Origin: Chloroflexota bacterium
GTDB taxonomy: Bacteria; Chloroflexota; Anaerolineae; Anaerolineales; UBA4823
Direction: 5' to 3'
Assembly (NCBI GenBank): GCA_021849525.1
Contig: JAJZSS010000185.1
Location: 1 to 5,076 of the forward strand
Length of the DNA: 5,076 nucleotides
In this document: in pieces, positions 1 through 5,076 of the stretch
Numbering within the stretch: the first letter of the stretch is position 1
Layout: each line of letters opens with the position of its first letter
Program-made: the position numbers and the translations under genes
The notes under the pieces: generated by a model
Told to the model about the DNA's origin: nothing
Databases searched by the model: none
What the model saw: only the letters and a program-made list of their open reading frames with translations

Positions 1-1198
1 ACCAGGCTTTAACCCGCCGTATGATGGGGGACCAGGGGGATGCTATAGGGTGGAGAGAACTCTCCATATCACTCCAGGGATCCATGTCCAGCATCTTGCG
101 CAGAATGTAACGAGCCAATAATTTTACAGATGCCAGGACAGGTGTTACCAGCACCAGGCCGATGATCCCGAGCAGCTGTGCTGCAACCAGGGCGGCTATC
201 AGGACTGCAGCAGGGTGTACACCCAGTGAACGTCCCAGCAAGGAGGGATTGATGAGATTATCAAAAATAAAGTCGGTAGTAAAGATTACGGCGATGATCA
301 TTAAAGCATAGACGGTAGGGGATAGCGTGAAGTAATTTCCTCCTTGTAAGAGGGCAACTAATCCAGCAGTCACAACCACCGTTGCCTGGCCTAAATATGG
401 AACAAAACGGGCCAGGCCTGCCAGGATAGCCACGCCAAGCGCAAATTTCAGTCCCATAATCGTCATAACGATGGAATAGGTAATCATCACCAGGACGACA
501 ATCAGCAGTTGGCCGCGTAAAAATGTGTCCCAAATCCTGCGTAATTCGATGCCCCAGCGACGGACATCTTCACCATATCCTGGGATTTCGATATTTACAA
601 ACCGGATTGTCATCTGTCCAGATTCGTTCAGCAGGAAATATGCGACCAATAACACGAAAAATACCCAGCCAAAAAGGCCAGCCGCACCTGTCGCGAAGTT
701 ACCGATCAGCGTCCCAGCCTGACTCAGCAAAGGTTGGATTGTACTTAGCAGTTGATCGGTGAGCTGGGTGAAATTGTATTGGGTAAAATCGATCACGAAT
801 GGACCGATCTGGTACGTTTGGGTTGATAAGTCGGACGCAATCCGTGGCAGATCGGTACTGATAAACCGTTGGACAAAATTTATCAGGCTTTGGATTTGCT
901 GAGCGATGGCCAGACCAGCTACTGTCGTAAGCCCCCCAATGATCAAGACCATTAAAACAAATACGATTGCAACCGAGGGACGCCAGGATAATTTTGTGGT
1001 ACGCGATACCCATCCTGCAACCGGATGTAGCAGGTAAGCCAGGATCAAGGCCAGGAGCACTGGTCCAATGATATTCCGGAATTGGATCACCAGTGCGGCA
1101 ACGATTGCCACCAGGGTCAGGCCAACGATCAGCTTGGTGGTTGAACTCCAGCGGGGAGAGGTAGGAGGCGAATTGGGATTACCAGGAGGATCAGACAC
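1..1198 (-). CDS. AI-2E family transporter (PerM/TqsA-like), C-terminus cut by window edge
   Basis: Polytopic inner-membrane permease of the AI-2E transporter superfamily; members export various small solutes or ions, and the substrate here cannot be told. The frame is open for 399 codons from GTG at 1198 to the left edge with no stop. Hydrophobic segments lie near residues 21-38, 43-60, 74-98, 171-191, 229-247, 252-270, 272-286, 297-312 and 328-356. A long amphipathic extracytoplasmic-type stretch (about 100-170) separates the third and fourth, as is usual in the family. Family hallmarks are FVPYLG at 265-270, NPSLLGRSLGVHP at 317-329 and QLLGIIG plus TPVLA near 341-356. The N-terminus is a Pro/Ser-rich tail. 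GTG 1198 is chosen because a stop lies 20 codons upstream, there is no ATG before residue 83, and GGGG (1209-1206) sits seven bases ahead. It is the third gene of a co-directional group, 59 bases after the small membrane protein. Since the last helix has passed, little of the protein should be missing. Confidence 0.93.
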   Translation of the reverse strand, partial: MSDPPGNPNSPPTSPRWSSTTKLIVGLTLVAIVAALVIQFRNIIGPVLLALILAYLLHPVAGWVSRTTKLSWRPSVAIVFVLMVLIIGGLTTVAGLAIAQQIQSLINFVQRFISTDLPRIASDLSTQTYQIGPFVIDFTQYNFTQLTDQLLSTIQPLLSQAGTLIGNFATGAAGLFGWVFFVLLVAYFLLNESGQMTIRFVNIEIPGYGEDVRRWGIELRRIWDTFLRGQLLIVVLVMITYSIVMTIMGLKFALGVAILAGLARFVPYLGQATVVVTAGLVALLQGGNYFTLSPTVYALMIIAVIFTTDFIFDNLINPSLLGRSLGVHPAAVLIAALVAAQLLGIIGLVLVTPVLASVKLLARYILRKMLDMDPWSDMESSLHPIASPWSPIIRRVKAW

Positions 1199-1257
1199 GC
1201 TTTTGCCCCGATCAGACGATGATCACACTTCTGCCACCCAGCCAGGAAAAGTATGGT

Positions 1258-1458
1258 TTATCGTAGGAAGAAAGATAGCCCGATGAGAACCATAAAGAAT
1301 GTGCCAGCCAGGATGCCAATCCGTTTAAGATCTTTAATCACCGGAGAATAATCTGGATTGAATTCTTTATCTGCTGCGCGTGAAGATTCAACCGGAACTA
1401 ATACGGGATTAAACGGGGCATTCGCTTTGCGAGCCGTTTTTTTGGTCTTTTTTGCCAT
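1258..1458 (-). CDS. Small single-pass membrane protein, function unknown
   Basis: A 66-residue protein I cannot assign to a named family. The first 13 residues are very basic (seven Lys or Arg). A polar middle ends in EFNPDYSPVIKDLKRIG (about 32-48), followed by one hydrophobic helix at about 47-65 and a final Arg. By the positive-inside rule the N-terminus should be cytoplasmic, giving a tail-anchored-like small membrane protein. Support for being real: GAGGAG (1473-1468) lies nine bases before the ATG, a TATAAT lies at 1497-1492, composition is protein-like, and it fits cleanly between two co-directional genes (78 bases after the sortase, 59 before the AI-2E transporter). I have the impression that similar NPDYS-plus-helix small proteins occur in Chloroflexota, but could not check. 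It could be an accessory subunit of a membrane complex; nothing in the sequence shows which. Confidence 0.75.
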   Translation of the reverse strand: MAKKTKKTARKANAPFNPVLVPVESSRAADKEFNPDYSPVIKDLKRIGILAGTFFMVLIGLSFFLR

Positions 1459-1467
1459 CTTAATTTA

Positions 1468-1473
1468 CTCCTC
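1468..1473 (-). promoter_or_regulatory. Shine-Dalgarno of the small membrane protein gene
   Basis: GAGGAG on the minus strand, nine bases before ATG 1458. It is the strongest single sign that this short frame is translated. Confidence 0.65.
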
Positions 1474-1491
1474 AATTCGAAATAATCTTCA

Positions 1492-1497
1492 ATTATA
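1492..1497 (-). promoter_or_regulatory. Possible -10 box for the small membrane protein gene
   Basis: TATAAT on the minus strand, with a predicted start near 1485 and a leader of about 27 bases that contains the GAGGAG Shine-Dalgarno. No convincing -35 is seen. If used, the small gene and the AI-2E transporter could be transcribed apart from the sortase. Confidence 0.4.
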
Positions 1498-1536
1498 CGT
1501 ATAAACTGCCTAACAGATGCAGTAAGTTAATCAAAT

Positions 1537-2448
1537 TCATGAACCGCCGCTTTTCAAACGCCCGGTTACCACAATCCGCTGGTCGTCTACCAGGTAGGGA
1601 TAACACGAAATCAAAGTTACAACAGGGCGCGTAGTCGGCGCCATGACCTCGACCTCTGTCGGCTCAACAACCTGAGTATCGGCGACAATGTAGGTATATG
1701 AACGCCGGTTTGTGAACAGGATGATCTCGTCCCCTGGTTTCAGGCGATCCAGATCTCGAAAAATCTCCCCAAATATATCATTATGGGCCGATAAAACAAC
1801 ATTATCGCTGGCACCCGGATCCGCGCTGCCAACATGTTGTCCAACCCCTTTCTTTAACTGCTCCCACCCATCACCCTGGACGATGGGCGCGTCGATCTGG
1901 ATCCCAGGTATTTGGATCCGTACTGCTTGTTCAGGCCCAGGAGTTGGCACCTGGATGTTAGCAATGGATTGTACCAGAGGCCGGAGATGTTCAGGGATTT
2001 CCGCCTCATTAGGTTGCGCTCCACCGGGAGAATTAGGCGGAGTATGGCCGGAAGGCAGTACCAGGGCAGTGATAAGTGGAGTGGGTGTCAAAGTGGGCTG
2101 CACCATTGCCGAAGCTGCCTCGCTGTTCAAATCCCGGACCAGATTGAACCCGCTGTATACCAGGTATAAGAAGCCAACCACTGCGCAGACTTCGACGAAT
2201 AAGAGCAATCCATCGAGGATGCGGCGTCCCTGTGAACGTTTGGGCAGTTCATCTAAATCGAGATCGGCGACTTCGCGAATCTGCCAGCTATCCAGGGATG
2301 GATTTTCCGCATCCGGTGCAACCGAGACAACCCGTCCGCTCTTTCTGTAGCGCTCCAGCCGCTGCTGCCGGGTAGAACGACGCTTCTCCATGAGCAACCA
2401 GCGTAATTCTTCAACGGATAAATCGCGAACGGATTGTTTTTTGGACAT
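1537..2448 (-). CDS. Membrane-anchored sortase (class D/E-like transpeptidase)
   Basis: Cysteine transpeptidase of the sortase family, which cuts a C-terminal sorting signal of secreted proteins and joins them to an acceptor on the cell surface or to another subunit. The protein has 303 residues. Residues 1-76 are a charged cytoplasmic region with a strongly basic stretch at 22-39, followed by one membrane helix at about 77-99. A Pro/Thr/Gly-rich linker runs from about 117 to 172, and the sortase barrel from about 176 to 299. The catalytic triad is visible: His222 in LSAHND, Cys282 in TLISCYP and Arg291 in DDQRIVVTGRL. Cys and Arg are nine residues apart, as in many class E enzymes, while CYP resembles class D, so the class is left open. 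No LPXTG-type substrate is encoded in the window. The ATG at 2448 has no Shine-Dalgarno but follows a TATAAT by seven bases, suggesting leaderless translation. It is divergent from the two-component operon. Confidence 0.95.
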   Translation of the reverse strand: MSKKQSVRDLSVEELRWLLMEKRRSTRQQRLERYRKSGRVVSVAPDAENPSLDSWQIREVADLDLDELPKRSQGRRILDGLLLFVEVCAVVGFLYLVYSGFNLVRDLNSEAASAMVQPTLTPTPLITALVLPSGHTPPNSPGGAQPNEAEIPEHLRPLVQSIANIQVPTPGPEQAVRIQIPGIQIDAPIVQGDGWEQLKKGVGQHVGSADPGASDNVVLSAHNDIFGEIFRDLDRLKPGDEIILFTNRRSYTYIVADTQVVEPTEVEVMAPTTRPVVTLISCYPYLVDDQRIVVTGRLKSGGS

Positions 2449-2455
2449 AAATTGG

Positions 2456-2461
2456 ATTATA
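2456..2461 (-). promoter_or_regulatory. -10 box of sortase gene, predicted leaderless transcript
   Basis: A perfect TATAAT on the minus strand is followed by seven bases (CCAATTT) and then the sortase ATG at 2448. A start six to seven bases after the box would fall at or next to the A of ATG. No Shine-Dalgarno is present in that gap. The -35 position (AATAAG at 17-base spacing) is poor. Confidence 0.5.
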
Positions 2462-2577
2462 CCCTATCTCTATTCTGCCTTATTGGCTGCCTAACCTGCG
2501 GAGGCGAAGCGTGGATAGTACCCAAGCCGTGATAAAATCCCTGACATAAACATTAAGATTGTCCGTCGTTTGATATT

Positions 2578-2606
2578 TATAACGAGAACTTAACCAAAAG
2601 ATAACC
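2578..2606 (+). promoter_or_regulatory. Three 11-bp-spaced direct repeats, probable response-regulator (Pho-box-like) site
   Basis: Units TATAACG (2578-2584), CTTAACC (2589-2595) and GATAACC (2600-2606) are separated by four bases each, so the TAAC core recurs exactly every 11 bases. PhoB/PhoP-type regulators bind head-to-tail to such repeats; the Bacillus PhoP box is built on TTAACA-like hexamers about five bases apart, and TTAACC matches it at five of six positions. The array ends nine bases before the TATACT box and covers the -35 position, the usual activator placement. That the neighbouring regulator binds here is inference. Confidence 0.6.
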
Positions 2607-2615
2607 AGACTTTTA

Positions 2616-2621
2616 TATACT
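2616..2621 (+). promoter_or_regulatory. Probable -10 box of the response regulator-kinase operon
   Basis: TATACT differs from the sigma-70 consensus at one position. The hexamer 17 bases upstream (ACCAAA, 2593-2598) does not resemble TTGACA and lies within the direct repeats, as expected for an activator-dependent promoter. The predicted start near 2628 gives a leader of about 54 bases to TTG 2682. Confidence 0.5.
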
Positions 2622-2642
2622 CTGGTAGATGATCGGATTATG

Positions 2643-2664
2643 ATCATTTTCTTAAGAGAATGAT
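2643..2664. repeat. 22-base near-palindrome in the regulator leader
   Basis: The two halves, ATCATTTTCTT and AAGAGAATGAT, are inverted copies with a single mismatch (T2649 against G2658), which in RNA is a U-G wobble. As RNA it would form a stem of about nine pairs with a UUAA loop, five bases before the Shine-Dalgarno. As DNA it could be a dimer operator. It lies downstream of the predicted transcription start. Confidence 0.55.
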
Positions 2665-2669
2665 AAATG

Positions 2670-2674
2670 GGAGG
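2670..2674 (+). promoter_or_regulatory. Shine-Dalgarno deciding the TTG start of the response regulator
   Basis: GGAGG lies seven bases before TTG 2682 and would be inside the coding region if ATG 2667 were used. This favours the rare TTG start. The ATG at 2667 has only an AGAGA-like site, buried in the palindrome. Confidence 0.7.
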
Positions 2675-2681
2675 GATCGCT

Positions 2682-3380
2682 TTGACGAAAATCCTCTTGG
2701 TTGACGACGAAGTCTTGATAACAGATTCACTAAGCTATAGCTTGCAGCGCGAAGGCTTTGAAGTACGTTCGGTGATAGATGGCGCCCAGGCGCTTAAGTC
2801 CATCTCGGAATTCGAGCCAGATCTGATCGTGCTGGACCTGATACTGCCCGATATGAGTGGTTTTGAGGTTTGCCGGCGCTTGCGAGCCACAACCACCACC
2901 CCGGTCATCATGCTTACTGCACGCAGTGAGGAAATTGATCGGATCCTGGGCCTGGAAGTGGGCGCGGATGACTACCTGGCCAAGCCGTTTTCCTTTCGTG
3001 AGCTGCTGGCCCGTATTCGTGCCACCTTGCGGAGAGTTGAGTTGGATCGCCAGTTATCACAAAACCAACCCGTCGACTTGCGCACGTTACGGCTGGATCC
3101 GGTTGCCCGGCGGGTTTATAAAACAGATCAGGAATTGCTCCTCTCGGCGCGTGAATTTGATTTGCTGAATGTGTTAATGAAAAATGCAGGTCGCGCATTA
3201 AGTCGGGAAGAACTACTGGCTCAGGTATGGGGGGAGGAATGGATTGGCGACCCGCGGACCCTGGATGTCCATGTGCGCTGGCTGCGTTTGAAGATTGAAG
3301 ATGATCCCGCCAGCCCGCAATATCTTCAAACCGTGCGCGGTTACGGATACCGATTTGCTGGGCCAGAAGAGCTGAGCTAA
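2682..3380 (+). CDS. OmpR/PhoB-family response regulator (receiver + winged helix)
   Basis: DNA-binding response regulator, phosphorylated by the histidine kinase encoded next to it. From TTG 2682 it has 232 residues, normal for the family. The receiver domain (about 2-118) has the acidic pocket Asp8/Asp9, phospho-acceptor Asp52 in VLDLILPD, switch Thr79 in MLTA and Lys101-Pro102. The C-terminal winged helix (about 135-227) contains LSAREFDLL, LSREELLAQVW, the recognition helix DPRTLDVHVRWLRLKIE and the closing wing TVRGYGYRF. This matches the PhoB/RegX3/PhoP group. TTG is preferred because GGAGG (2670-2674) lies seven bases upstream and the protein then begins MTKILLVDDE, as usual. The in-frame ATG at 2667 would add five residues and place that Shine-Dalgarno inside the gene. 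Direct repeats upstream suggest autoregulation. The target pathway is unknown: no pst or phoU genes are present in the window. Confidence 0.97.
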   Translation: MTKILLVDDEVLITDSLSYSLQREGFEVRSVIDGAQALKSISEFEPDLIVLDLILPDMSGFEVCRRLRATTTTPVIMLTARSEEIDRILGLEVGADDYLAKPFSFRELLARIRATLRRVELDRQLSQNQPVDLRTLRLDPVARRVYKTDQELLLSAREFDLLNVLMKNAGRALSREELLAQVWGEEWIGDPRTLDVHVRWLRLKIEDDPASPQYLQTVRGYGYRFAGPEELS

Positions 3381-3411
3381 AATATATTTTTCCTGGGCGG
3401 AATGATAATCA

Positions 3412-4866
3412 ATGCCAGGTTCTCCCTCGCTTCGAACGCGGTTAGCGCTGTCGCATCTGATTGTTGCTTTAGTCATCCTGGTCGTCATGTCGGTGTTTGC
3501 CGGCCAGTATATCTATCGGGCTGTCCATAAAGAAACAGAACACCGCCTGGAAGAGCTGGCTTATGCAGCAGTAACAGCCCTGGAGCTCCCTGTAATCGAG
3601 TTGAGTGCTGGCGGGAAAGACCTTGCCGCGGTGACTAATGTCACGGATACGCTATTTGCCAATGAAAAGGAGCTGGTTTACGCAATTTATTGGCCAGATG
3701 GCAGACTGATTTTTCGGAATTCACCGGTTTTAATCGATGTTGCCAGTTCAGAAAATGCGCCTGAGCTGTGGCAGGCCATGCAGAACGAGACGGGGAAATC
3801 AGAGCTTATACGCCAGGATCTTAACGGTAACGATCTCTTTATGATTGCGGTGCGCATCCAATCCGAAGGCAAGGTATATGCCGTTTTCGAAGCCGGACAA
3901 CCTCTCCAGGTGGCAGACCAGCAAGCCAGATTAGCCCTGGGACCGCTTTTCATTGTCGCTGTGGTGGTGGGGGTTGCAGTACTTTTGTTTGGTTTTGTGA
4001 TTGCTAATCAGCTCGCAAAACCGATCGATCAACTCACAATGACGGCAGAACAACTGGCTCAAGGGGATTTGAATGTGCGCGTCCAGCCTTCAGGTCCTCC
4101 AGAATTAAAACGCCTGGCGGAAGCCTTCAATATGATGATTGGCCGGATCCAACACTATATTGAAGATATGGGTTCTTTTGTTGCTAACGCCAGCCATGAG
4201 CTTCGCACCCCTTTGACAGTGGTTAAGCTGCGTACCGAAGCCTTAAGGGCTGGCGCTCTGGATGAGCCGGAGCGCGCCGAACAATTTCTGGAAGACATTG
4301 AGTTTGAGGTGGACCGTTTGAGCTATATGGTAAATGATATGCTCGATCTCTCGCGGATCGAGGCCAACATGGGCAACAGGCAGCTCAGCCCACTCTTTAT
4401 TGAAGCGATTGCAACGGACGTATATGAGACATTCAGCATCCGGGCGGCGCGCGCCGGCGTGGAGTTGAGCCTGGATACAGAGCCGAACCTCCCCCTGGTG
4501 GATGGTAACGAGGATCAGATCCGGCGGGTGTTCTATAATTTGGTTGAAAACGCGGTGAAATATACCCCTCGAAATGGGCAGGTTTCTTTACGGGTTCACA
4601 GCAACCACAAAAAGGATCTGGTTACGGTATTGGTGAGTGATACCGGGAGTGGTATTGCCGCAGAGCACCTGACGCATCTCTTCGAGCGTTTTTATCGGGT
4701 AGAAGCAACCCGACCTCGCTACAGCGCAACCAAAGGCAGCGGACTGGGATTGGCGATTGCCAAAACGATTGTCGAAGCCCACGGGGGGAAAATTGGCGTA
4801 AGCAGCCAGTTTGGCGAGGGTTCCACTTTCTGGGTAACCTTCCCAGCCAGCTCTTCAAAAGACTGA
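3412..4866 (+). CDS. Sensor histidine kinase (extracytoplasmic sensor-HAMP-HisKA-HATPase)
   Basis: Membrane sensor kinase of 484 residues, partner of the response regulator that ends 31 bases upstream. Order: a short basic N-terminus, TM1 at about 12-35, an extracytoplasmic sensor at about 36-173, TM2 at about 174-198 and HAMP at about 199-250. HisKA follows with the phosphorylated His262 in ASHELRTPLT, then the ATPase domain. That domain has an N box with Asn376 and Asn380 (YNLVENAVKYTP), a G1 box SDTGSG at 409-414, an F box LFERFYRV at 423-430 and a G2 box GSGLGLAIA at 442-450. All catalytic motifs are intact, so the enzyme should be active. The sensor contains YAIYWPDGRLIFRNSP (about 90-105), resembling a Cache/PAS-like fold; no ligand can be named. 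The start at ATG 3412 has only a weak GGGCGG 11 bases upstream, so translation may depend partly on coupling with the regulator gene. Confidence 0.97.
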   Translation: MPGSPSLRTRLALSHLIVALVILVVMSVFAGQYIYRAVHKETEHRLEELAYAAVTALELPVIELSAGGKDLAAVTNVTDTLFANEKELVYAIYWPDGRLIFRNSPVLIDVASSENAPELWQAMQNETGKSELIRQDLNGNDLFMIAVRIQSEGKVYAVFEAGQPLQVADQQARLALGPLFIVAVVVGVAVLLFGFVIANQLAKPIDQLTMTAEQLAQGDLNVRVQPSGPPELKRLAEAFNMMIGRIQHYIEDMGSFVANASHELRTPLTVVKLRTEALRAGALDEPERAEQFLEDIEFEVDRLSYMVNDMLDLSRIEANMGNRQLSPLFIEAIATDVYETFSIRAARAGVELSLDTEPNLPLVDGNEDQIRRVFYNLVENAVKYTPRNGQVSLRVHSNHKKDLVTVLVSDTGSGIAAEHLTHLFERFYRVEATRPRYSATKGSGLGLAIAKTIVEAHGGKIGVSSQFGEGSTFWVTFPASSSKD

Positions 4867-4881
4867 TCAAACTCTATTAAT

Positions 4882-5076
4882 TTAGAAATGTTTTGAACCG
4901 TCCGGCATGATCGCTTCGGTCAGGATGGTATTGGTTAATTTGGCTTCAGATAAATCGGCTTTATTCAAATTTGATCCAGTCAGGTCTGCGTTCGTTAAAT
5001 CGGCTTCCCGCAGGTTCGCACCAGCCAGGTTAGCTTCGAACAAATTTGCGTTGGACAAGTCGGCCCCGCTTAAGTT
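4882..5076 (-). CDS. Pentapeptide-repeat protein, N-terminal part outside window
   Basis: The last 64 residues of a protein whose start lies beyond the right edge. The frame is open at base 5076 and ends with TAA at 4884-4882. It reads as eleven uninterrupted five-residue units with Leu at the second position in every unit (for example NLSGA, DLSNA, NLFEA, NLAGA) and Ala, or rarely Ser or Thr, at the fifth. It closes with the short tail IMPDGSKHF, an ending I have seen in this family. Such repeats fold into a right-handed square beta-helix (A(D/N)LXX consensus). The family includes gyrase-protecting Qnr-like proteins and many of unknown role, so no function can be assigned. The last units (KLTNT, ILTEA) drift from consensus, as is normal at the capping end. 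It is convergent with the kinase gene, with 15 bases between stops. Confidence 0.92.
   Translation of the reverse strand, partial: NLSGADLSNANLFEANLAGANLREADLTNADLTGSNLNKADLSEAKLTNTILTEAIMPDGSKHF

Larger units (their letters stand above)
2449..2681. other. Divergent control region between sortase and two-component operon
   Basis: A non-coding stretch of 233 bases separating two divergently read units. It holds a -10 box for the sortase at its left end; on the right it holds three 11-base-spaced direct repeats, a -10 box, a near-palindrome and the Shine-Dalgarno of the regulator. The middle (about 2470-2560) contains a CTGCCT direct repeat and a GCCT/AGGC inverted repeat (2488-2504) but no promoter I would defend. 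The predicted start points of the two units are about 180 bases apart. Confidence 0.8.

Noticed and set aside
261..1013. Short open frames on both strands at 261-533, 523-762 and 699-1013
   Set aside because: They overlap the AI-2E transporter in other frames. The transporter frame is continuous and matches its family throughout; these products are Cys/Arg/Trp-rich and not protein-like.
1..1198. Naming the transporter an autoinducer-2 exporter
   Set aside because: The family name comes from TqsA, but members have varied substrates and nothing in the window (no luxS or lsr genes) points to quorum sensing.
1212..1226. Inverted repeat GATCA/TGATC between the small gene and the AI-2E transporter
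   Set aside because: Five pairs with a five-base loop and no T tract; it is made largely of the common palindrome TGATCA, so chance is sufficient.
1500..1523. Inverted repeat ACTGC/GCAGT followed by TTTAT after the sortase stop, as a terminator
   Set aside because: The stem is only five pairs with a nine-base loop and the T tract is broken. It also overlaps the upstream part of the small gene's probable promoter, so it could be chance or an operator.
1712..2350. A 212-codon open frame on the plus strand opposite the sortase gene
   Set aside because: The minus-strand sortase has an intact catalytic triad and domain order. The plus-strand product is low-complexity (Ser, Arg, Gly, Pro-rich) with no recognisable domain and no Shine-Dalgarno; it is a shadow of the real gene.
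2578..2606. Direct repeats as a CRISPR-like or phase-variation repeat
   Set aside because: Only three 7-base units with 4-base gaps and imperfect identity; the spacing of one helical turn and the position ahead of a -10 fit a protein-binding site better.
2682..4866. Calling the two-component pair phoB/phoR or regX3/senX3
   Set aside because: The winged helix and the promoter repeats resemble that group, but the kinase has a periplasmic sensor and HAMP and no visible PAS domain, and no phosphate genes are nearby. The names would claim too much.
4882..5076. Calling the pentapeptide-repeat protein a Qnr/gyrase-protection factor
   Set aside because: Only the C-terminal repeats are visible and the repeat family is very broad; there is no specific Qnr or MfpA feature to see.

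Overview
The window holds six protein-coding genes in three blocks. It reads like the chromosome of a member of the Chloroflexota, probably close to Anaerolineae. That assignment is inference from protein style (the AI-2E permease, the sortase with a long cytoplasmic N-terminus, the OmpR-type regulator) and balanced base composition; there is no rRNA or marker gene to prove it. I see no mobile element, CRISPR array, tRNA or rRNA.

Left block, minus strand (1-2448), read from right to left: a membrane-anchored sortase (2448-1537), a 66-residue single-pass membrane protein of unknown function (1458-1258), and an AI-2E family transporter (1198 to beyond the left edge). The transporter frame is open to the window edge, so it is a partial gene. 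The sortase has a consensus -10 box (TATAAT) seven bases before its ATG and no Shine-Dalgarno, so it is probably read from a leaderless mRNA. The small gene has its own TATAAT and a good Shine-Dalgarno.

Middle, plus strand (2449-4866): a 233-base divergent control region, then an OmpR/PhoB-type response regulator (2682-3380) and its histidine kinase (3412-4866), 31 bases apart, forming a two-component operon. The control region holds three direct repeats of the form WTAAC(C/G), 11 bases apart. They end nine bases before a TATACT box that lacks a recognisable -35. This is the layout of Pho-box-type activator sites and suggests autoregulation by the response regulator. A 22-base near-palindrome follows in the predicted leader, just before the start codon.

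Right edge, minus strand (4882-5076): the C-terminal 64 residues of a pentapeptide-repeat protein, convergent with the kinase and only 15 bases from it.

The kinase senses through an extracytoplasmic domain between two membrane helices and would pass phosphate from His262 to Asp52 of the regulator. The sortase acts outside the membrane and diverges from the same control region, so it could share regulation, but only position supports that. I found no clearly novel multi-gene system. The points most worth a second look are the 11-base direct repeats, the leaderless sortase promoter, the leader palindrome and the small membrane protein.
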